A stretch of DNA of 64,000 nucleotides, from positions 4,233,773-4,297,772 of the forward strand of contig CM072160.1 of NCBI GenBank assembly GCA_036850595.1. The letters run 5' to 3'. Positions 59,525 to 64,000 of this stretch are shown in pieces. The position numbers and the translations under genes were made by a program. How positions within the stretch are numbered: the stretch's first letter is position 1; the number at the start of each line of letters is the position of its first letter. Under the pieces are notes generated by a model. It ran no database searches. It saw only the letters and a program-made list of their open reading frames with translations, and was not told where the DNA came from. The DNA is from Rhyacichthys aspro (lineage: Eukaryota; Chordata; Actinopteri; Gobiiformes; Rhyacichthyidae).

Positions 59525-59815
59525 GATTTGAACAGATCACATTTGGTTTTAGTCAGATTTAAACAGGTTTTAGATGCATTCCAACATTTTTACCAGAATT
59601 AAAATAGGTTTTTATTGGATTTGGAATAATTATTTAATGTATTTGTTTATATTTTGTGGATTTTAAAAGGTTTTATTTGGATTACAATAGTTTTTACCTT
59701 GATTAGAACAAGTTAGAGTTGGTTTTGAACATGTTTTGGTTCATTTTGAGCAGGTTTTACTTGGATTTGAAAGGCTTTAGATGAATCTGAACAGGTTTTA
59801 GTTGGGTTGAACATA
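59525..59815 (+). repeat. Degenerate M21 repeats
   Basis: GGATTTGAA, AACAGGTTTTAGATGC and GAGCAGGTTTTACTTGG motifs at irregular multiples of about 21 bp with many changes; an old M21 array. Confidence 0.65.
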
Positions 59816-60173
59816 GGGATATAACAATGGAGGAGCAGAGGAACAATGGCAGCAGGTACAGAGCTGGATTTGACTCTACAGCAGCCATTTTGATTTATTT
59901 TAGCTCAGTAGGTTAGGTTTGTTATCTGTGCTGATTTGACAGGTTGTATTTTTGCTTTGTTTTACTACAGCTTCAGTCAGAAATTAAAATACTAAGAGTA
60001 ACCAACTTCTCTTTTAGTGTCTGACATTAAAGCCGCCACATCTGGATCTTATTTACAATTATCAAAACTTAATCAGCTTGATTCCGCTTTTTCCAACAAT
60101 AAAACACAGTAAAATCAGCAAAGCGACTGACTGTTTATATTTGCCTCACCCTGAATGGTTTCCTGTTGCGTCT
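59816..60173. other. Unique sequence, no gene seen
   Basis: AT-rich, nothing recognisable. Confidence 0.4.
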
Positions 60174-60224
60174 CCACACACACAAACACACACAAACACA
60201 CACAAACACACACAAACACACACA
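60174..60224. repeat. 10-bp microsatellite (CACACACAAA)
   Basis: Five tandem copies. Short open frames on both strands read through it. Confidence 0.93.
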
Positions 60225-60884
60225 GGATTGATGTGTGTGGAGAATACTGTTGTCTTTAGTCACGTCTTTGTTCAAGTCAATGGCCTTTGGGAGTGTTTGT
60301 ACATCTCTGTTTGAATAATTGGAGAAAGCCACGTGAAGCTTTTTAATGGTGTGTGAAATGACTAGTTTAGACTCGTTTTAATATTGTCTTCATTATATTT
60401 GGTTTAGCAGCAGCCATTGTTCCATGAGCTGAATATAAAGACAATTTGGAAACTAAATTAAAAAAAATATTTGAAAAATAAATAAATTCAGTTTTTGCTT
60501 TTGGAAAAACTGCTTCTCGGGAAGTTTCTTTTTTCCTCATCCATGTTGGCTTCTTACTATTCTGTGTTTCCAGATATTGTTTTCTAAAACCTAAACTGAT
60601 TAAACCCTCTCAAACTACATTTTATAGCCAACAGCCCATAGACCATACTCTATTTATCCTATGATAAAGGTGGAATATTTATTTATTTGCTTACTTGGCC
60701 TAGTTTGTATTACTTAGTCTGGTCAGATGATTAACTAAGATAGAAAATATACAGATGTCTTTTTTATTAACACCCAGCCATTTTAAAAAAAACACAGCAA
60801 CCTGCCAATAACATCAAACCAAAATGTAGAGCATAACTTAAACTTCTTGCTCAGAGTTCAGCGTCAGACTGAACCAATACTGTC
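60225..60884. other. Unique sequence, no gene seen
   Basis: AT-rich, no structure found. Confidence 0.45.
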
Positions 60885-61160
60885 ATAATCTGTCGTATTA
60901 GTTCATTCCTTTGTTTCCCTTTTCTCATCGCTGCAATTCGATCAATCGTCAATTAACATCGCAACATGAAAGTGGAAAACTCCCTCCTTTTCCATCTTCA
61001 CATCTATAAGACTCTCTGATACATCATTAACATGTTCCTTGTCCATATTCATTGTTTGAAATTACCGTGTGATGGATTTCTGTGATGTTTGTTGACAGCT
61101 AACGCGAAGCTAATTATCTCAGCGGGCTCATTAGAATATGTAGATGAAACACATTAGTTT
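60885..61160. promoter_or_regulatory. Candidate conserved non-coding segment
   Basis: Repeat-free, with CAATCGTCAATTAACATCGC and GCTAATTATCTCAGCGGGCT, the latter a TAATTA core next to GCTCATTAG. Enhancer-like by motif content only. Confidence 0.28.
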
Positions 61161-61599
61161 GTGTTTGACAGACAGGTTTCGTGTTGGTGTGAACTCACAG
61201 GTGCAGAGAAGATTCATGTTTTATTCACTGGAGCCTATGGAACATCTCTCACAATATTAACAATATACAGTCATCAGCTGCCAGCCATTTACAGAGTGGT
61301 TCATCAACAAACACAGCTATACACTACACAATGTGCGTGATGTATTCTTCATATTTTGATGTTGTTAGACCACATCTGTTGGATTAGTTGCCATCTTTTT
61401 GGTGATGTGGGCTTCTTTGACAGTTTGCATTCCGCAGAAAACAAGAGAACAATGTCATGAACTTGAGACTTGCAAAAGGGCTTCTAAGAATTCATTGTAA
61501 AACAGTAAATGGTGGCATCTGGAAGCTTTTATTAAATTATGAATGTGAGGTTTCATCTTCATTTAAAGTTAGCTTTAACATTAATTTCTTCTTTTTATG
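61161..61599. other. Unique sequence left of the M21 array
   Basis: AT-rich. The 160-codon plus frame starting at 61457 enters the array at 61605 and is an artefact of it. No left transposon end was found here. Confidence 0.45.
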
Positions 61600-62552
61600 G
61601 AAACTGGTTGTAGATGGATTTAAACATGTTTTAGATGGATTTGAATGGGTTTTAGTTGGATTTAAACATGTTTTAGATGGATTTGAATGGGTTTTAGTTG
61701 GATTTAAACATGTTTTAGATGGATTTGAATGGGTTTTAGTTGGATTTGAACATGTTTTAGTTGGATTTAAACATGTTTTAGATGGATTTGAATGGGTTTT
61801 AGATGGATTTGAATGGGTTTTAGATGGATTTGAATGGGTTTTAGATGGATTTGAACGGGTTTTAGATGGATTTGAACGGGTTTTAGATGGATTTGAACGG
61901 GTTTTAGATGGATTTGAATGGGTTTTAGATGGATTTTAATAGGCTTTAGTTGGATTTTAGTTGGATTTTAACGGGTTTTATGTGGATTTTAACTGGTTTT
62001 ATGTGGATTTGAAAGGGTTTTATGTGGATTTGAAAGGGTTTTAGTTGGATTTGAAAGGGTTTTAGTTGGATTTGAACGGGTTTTATGTGGATTTGAACGG
62101 GTTTTATGTGGATTTGAACGGGTTTTAGTTGGATTTGAACGGGTTTTAGTTGGATTTGAACGGGTTTTAGTTGGATTTGAACGGGTTTTAGTTGGATTTT
62201 ACCGGGTTTTAGATGGATTTGAACAGGTTTTAGATGGATTTGAACAGGTTTTAGTTGGATTTGAACAGGTTTTAGTTGGATTTGAACGGGTTTTAGTTGG
62301 ATTTGAACAGGTTTTAGTTGGATTTTAACATGTTTTAGTTGGATTTGAACATGTTTTAGTTGCATTAGAACATGTTTTGAATGGATTTGAATTATTTATC
62401 TTTGTAGCAAAAATCAAATCCATCTAAAACCTGTTCAAATCCAATTCAAACCTAAAAATCCAAAAATATAACTTTCCAAATGTATTGAAGGGCCACATAA
62501 AACACTGTAAAGGGCTGCATTTGGCCCCTGGGCCTTGAGTTTGACACGTGTG
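61600..62552 (+). mobile_element. Foldback hAT-like element, right half, with a large M21 array
   Basis: About 37 plus-orientation M21 units (61600-62390) in blocks of variants: AAACATG/GAATGGG alternating first, then GAACGGG, GAAAGGG and GAACAGG. Next comes the spacer TTATTTATCTTTGTAGCAAAAA, two or three minus-orientation units (AAAACCTGTTCAAATCCAATT), then GGGCCACATAAAACACTG and the terminus TTGAGTTTGACACGTGTG ending at 62552. This mirrors the element at 56071. The left terminus is missing. Confidence 0.8.
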
Positions 62553-62914
62553 GGCTAAATAATAAACAAAAATGTCAATCTACAAGCCTCTGTCAGACCT
62601 CAAAGCAACATCTAACCACAGCTTTCTGATTATTGGACGTTTTTGGTCATTATTTAAGCTGCTCTGGGCGCTAGCAGCAGTATTAGCCAGAGCCTTTCAA
62701 TGAGATTTAGCATTATGGCTATTTTTGATTTGTTCAAAAGTAAAAACTCAAATCAAACTAATTAGTATTTGGGAGAAACCAGAGCCTTGCCAACACTTCA
62801 CCACAAACACAAACTAGGTTCAAACTTAGCACAGAGACCTTCATTTCAACAGCACCACCATTTCATCTAATCTGATTTTATCCCCATATGTTTAATGTTT
62901 CAAACATTGCGAGT
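62553..62914. other. Unique sequence, no gene seen
   Basis: AT-rich. Confidence 0.4.
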
Positions 62915-63260
62915 CTCTTTAACAAATTAGCTGCATGCACTTTTCATGAATCAGCCGCATTTGTCGAGAGATGGTTATTTTGATTTACGGCGCAAATTCA
63001 TCACGGCACGAAGAGGTACGAGTGTGATTTATGAGACTGTAGTGGAGTCTAAATGAAAGATGATAGGAATCGGATGCAGATGTACAACGAGAAAATGCTG
63101 CCCCGGGCCATTCTCCGTCACTTTACATGCATTTACATAAGAGTCTCTGCAGTGGGGCGCCGTTTAAAGAAGTAATGAGCAGGAATTCATGCTTCTGCAG
63201 AAATATGAGCAGGAATAATCAGCGCTATGGGGTATTTTATCACAGGGAAATATAGGAGTT
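62915..63260. promoter_or_regulatory. Candidate conserved non-coding segment
   Basis: About 340 bp of balanced, motif-dense, repeat-free sequence (AAATTAGCTGCATGCAC, TTCATGAATCAGCCGC, ACATGCATTTACATAAGAG) between two M21-bearing elements. No frame is open for more than a few dozen codons. Of the candidate segments in the right third it looks most like a long conserved enhancer; this is inference. Confidence 0.33.
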
Positions 63261-63387
63261 GGAAAGCAAGGTATCGTTGACTTTTGCACAATTTACTCTC
63301 AATAGAAATCTTTTTGCCCAATCGTAACTGTTTAACTGTAACGAGTAGGCTTTATTTGGAGTAGGTTGAACTTGCATCAGTCTAGAG

Positions 63388-64000
63388 CACACATGTCAAA
63401 CTTAAGGCCCTTTGCAATTTTTTATTTGGCCCTTACATTTGGTAATTTGAGTTTTAGGTTTTAGTTGGATTTGTAACAGGTTTTTATTGGAATTTTTTCA
63501 TGTTTCAGTTGGATTTGAACATGTTTTATATGGTTTTGAAGAGGTTTTAGTTGGATTTGAACACGTTTTATATGGTCTTAGAGGTTTTAGTTGGATTTGA
63601 ACATGTTTTATATGGTCTTGAAGATGTTTCAGTTGGATTTGAGCAGTTTTTAGTTGGATTTGAACATGTTTTATACGGTCTTAGGGAGGTTTCAGTTGGA
63701 TTTGAACACGTTTTATACGGTCTTAGAGGTTTTAGTTGGATTTGAACATGTTTTATATGGTCTTAGAGAGGTTTTAGTTGGATTTGAACATGTTTTATAT
63801 GGTCTTGAAGATGTTTCAGTTGGATTTGAGCAGTTTTTAGTTGGATTTGAACATGTTTTATACGGTCTTAGGGAGGTTTCAGTTGTATTTGAACATGTTT
63901 TATATGGTCTTAGAGAGGTTTTAGTTGGATTTGAACATGTTTTATATGGTCTTAGAGAGGTTTCAGTTGGATTTGAACATGTTTTATATGGTCTTAGAGA
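63388..64000 (+). mobile_element. Foldback hAT-like element, left end, with M21 array running off the window
   Basis: Left terminus CACACATGTCAAACTTAAGG then CCCTTTGCAATTTTTTATTTGG, matching 56071 with a short deletion. From 63440 the DNA is M21 repeats of two alternating kinds, TTAGTTGGATTTGAACATG and TTTTATATGGTCTTAGAGAGG. A larger unit of about 187 bp is visible (GAGCAGTTTTTAGTTGG at 63641 and 63828). The element continues past base 64000. Confidence 0.85.

Noticed and set aside
61457..62365. 160-codon plus and 139-codon minus frames over the 61.6-62.4 kb array
   Set aside because: 21 bp is seven codons, so any stop-free frame stays open. The peptides are simple repeats (DGFEWVL, QIQLKPV).
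1..64000. Telomeric or centromeric satellite interpretation of the arrays
   Set aside because: No TTAGGG runs are present, and the arrays are short, varied and interspersed with unique DNA, unlike a centromere or telomere.

Overview
The window looks like non-coding DNA from an animal nuclear genome, most likely a teleost fish. It is AT-rich with short GC-rich islands. It has no operons or compact genes, one 100-base assembly gap, several decayed DNA-transposon fragments of types common in fish, and an exceptional load of tandem repeats. I could not find one protein-coding gene that I would call with confidence. The long open frames at 128-1105, 47757-48200 and 61457-61939 are by-products of tandem repeats.

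Tandem repeats: by my rough sum about one sixth of the window is minisatellite, and nearly all of it falls into two families. Family M11 has an 11-bp unit close to GTTTAGTCCTG. It occurs at 1-1115, 1165-1314, 17420-18500, 29870-30350, 30925-31680, 45848-46490 and 52488-53462. Higher-order versions occur at 47757-48215 (45 bp) and 58370-59190 (62 bp). Family M21 has a 21-bp unit with core GGATTTGAACAGGTTTTAG. It occurs at 1315-1745, 15796-16545 (61-bp higher-order unit), 21300-21640, 27013-27768 (running into the gap), 56165-56345, 59525-59815, 61600-62452 and 63440-64000. A third, unrelated 11-bp array (TTAGCTTCATG) lies at 12303-12796.

Mobile elements: a complete non-autonomous hAT-like element with an 8-bp target duplication (6517-7052); a TA-flanked Tc1/mariner-like MITE (14348-14628) with a second copy (50938-51263); a hAT-like foldback element with GTCAAACTC ends that carries M21 repeats (56071-56499, right end at 62552, left end at 63388); and an unclassified dispersed element, here family A, in six copies on both strands (8586, 25395, 28330, 35275, 39945, 48800).

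Possible gene parts, all tentative: a CpG-rich segment at 38214-38460 resembles a first exon on the minus strand with a GTAAGT donor. On the same strand downstream are a 36-nt exon with excellent splice sites (28033-28068) and a start-codon exon (26752-26776). Together they could be the 5' end of one minus-strand gene with long introns. A further minus-strand exon candidate is at 55306-55376, and a signal-peptide-like open frame on the plus strand is at 45422-45658. Several unique segments look like conserved enhancers; the clearest is 50250-50425, with two TAATTAG sites 32 bp apart. The most plausible overall reading is a gene desert or set of long introns around developmental regulatory elements, invaded by transposons and minisatellites.
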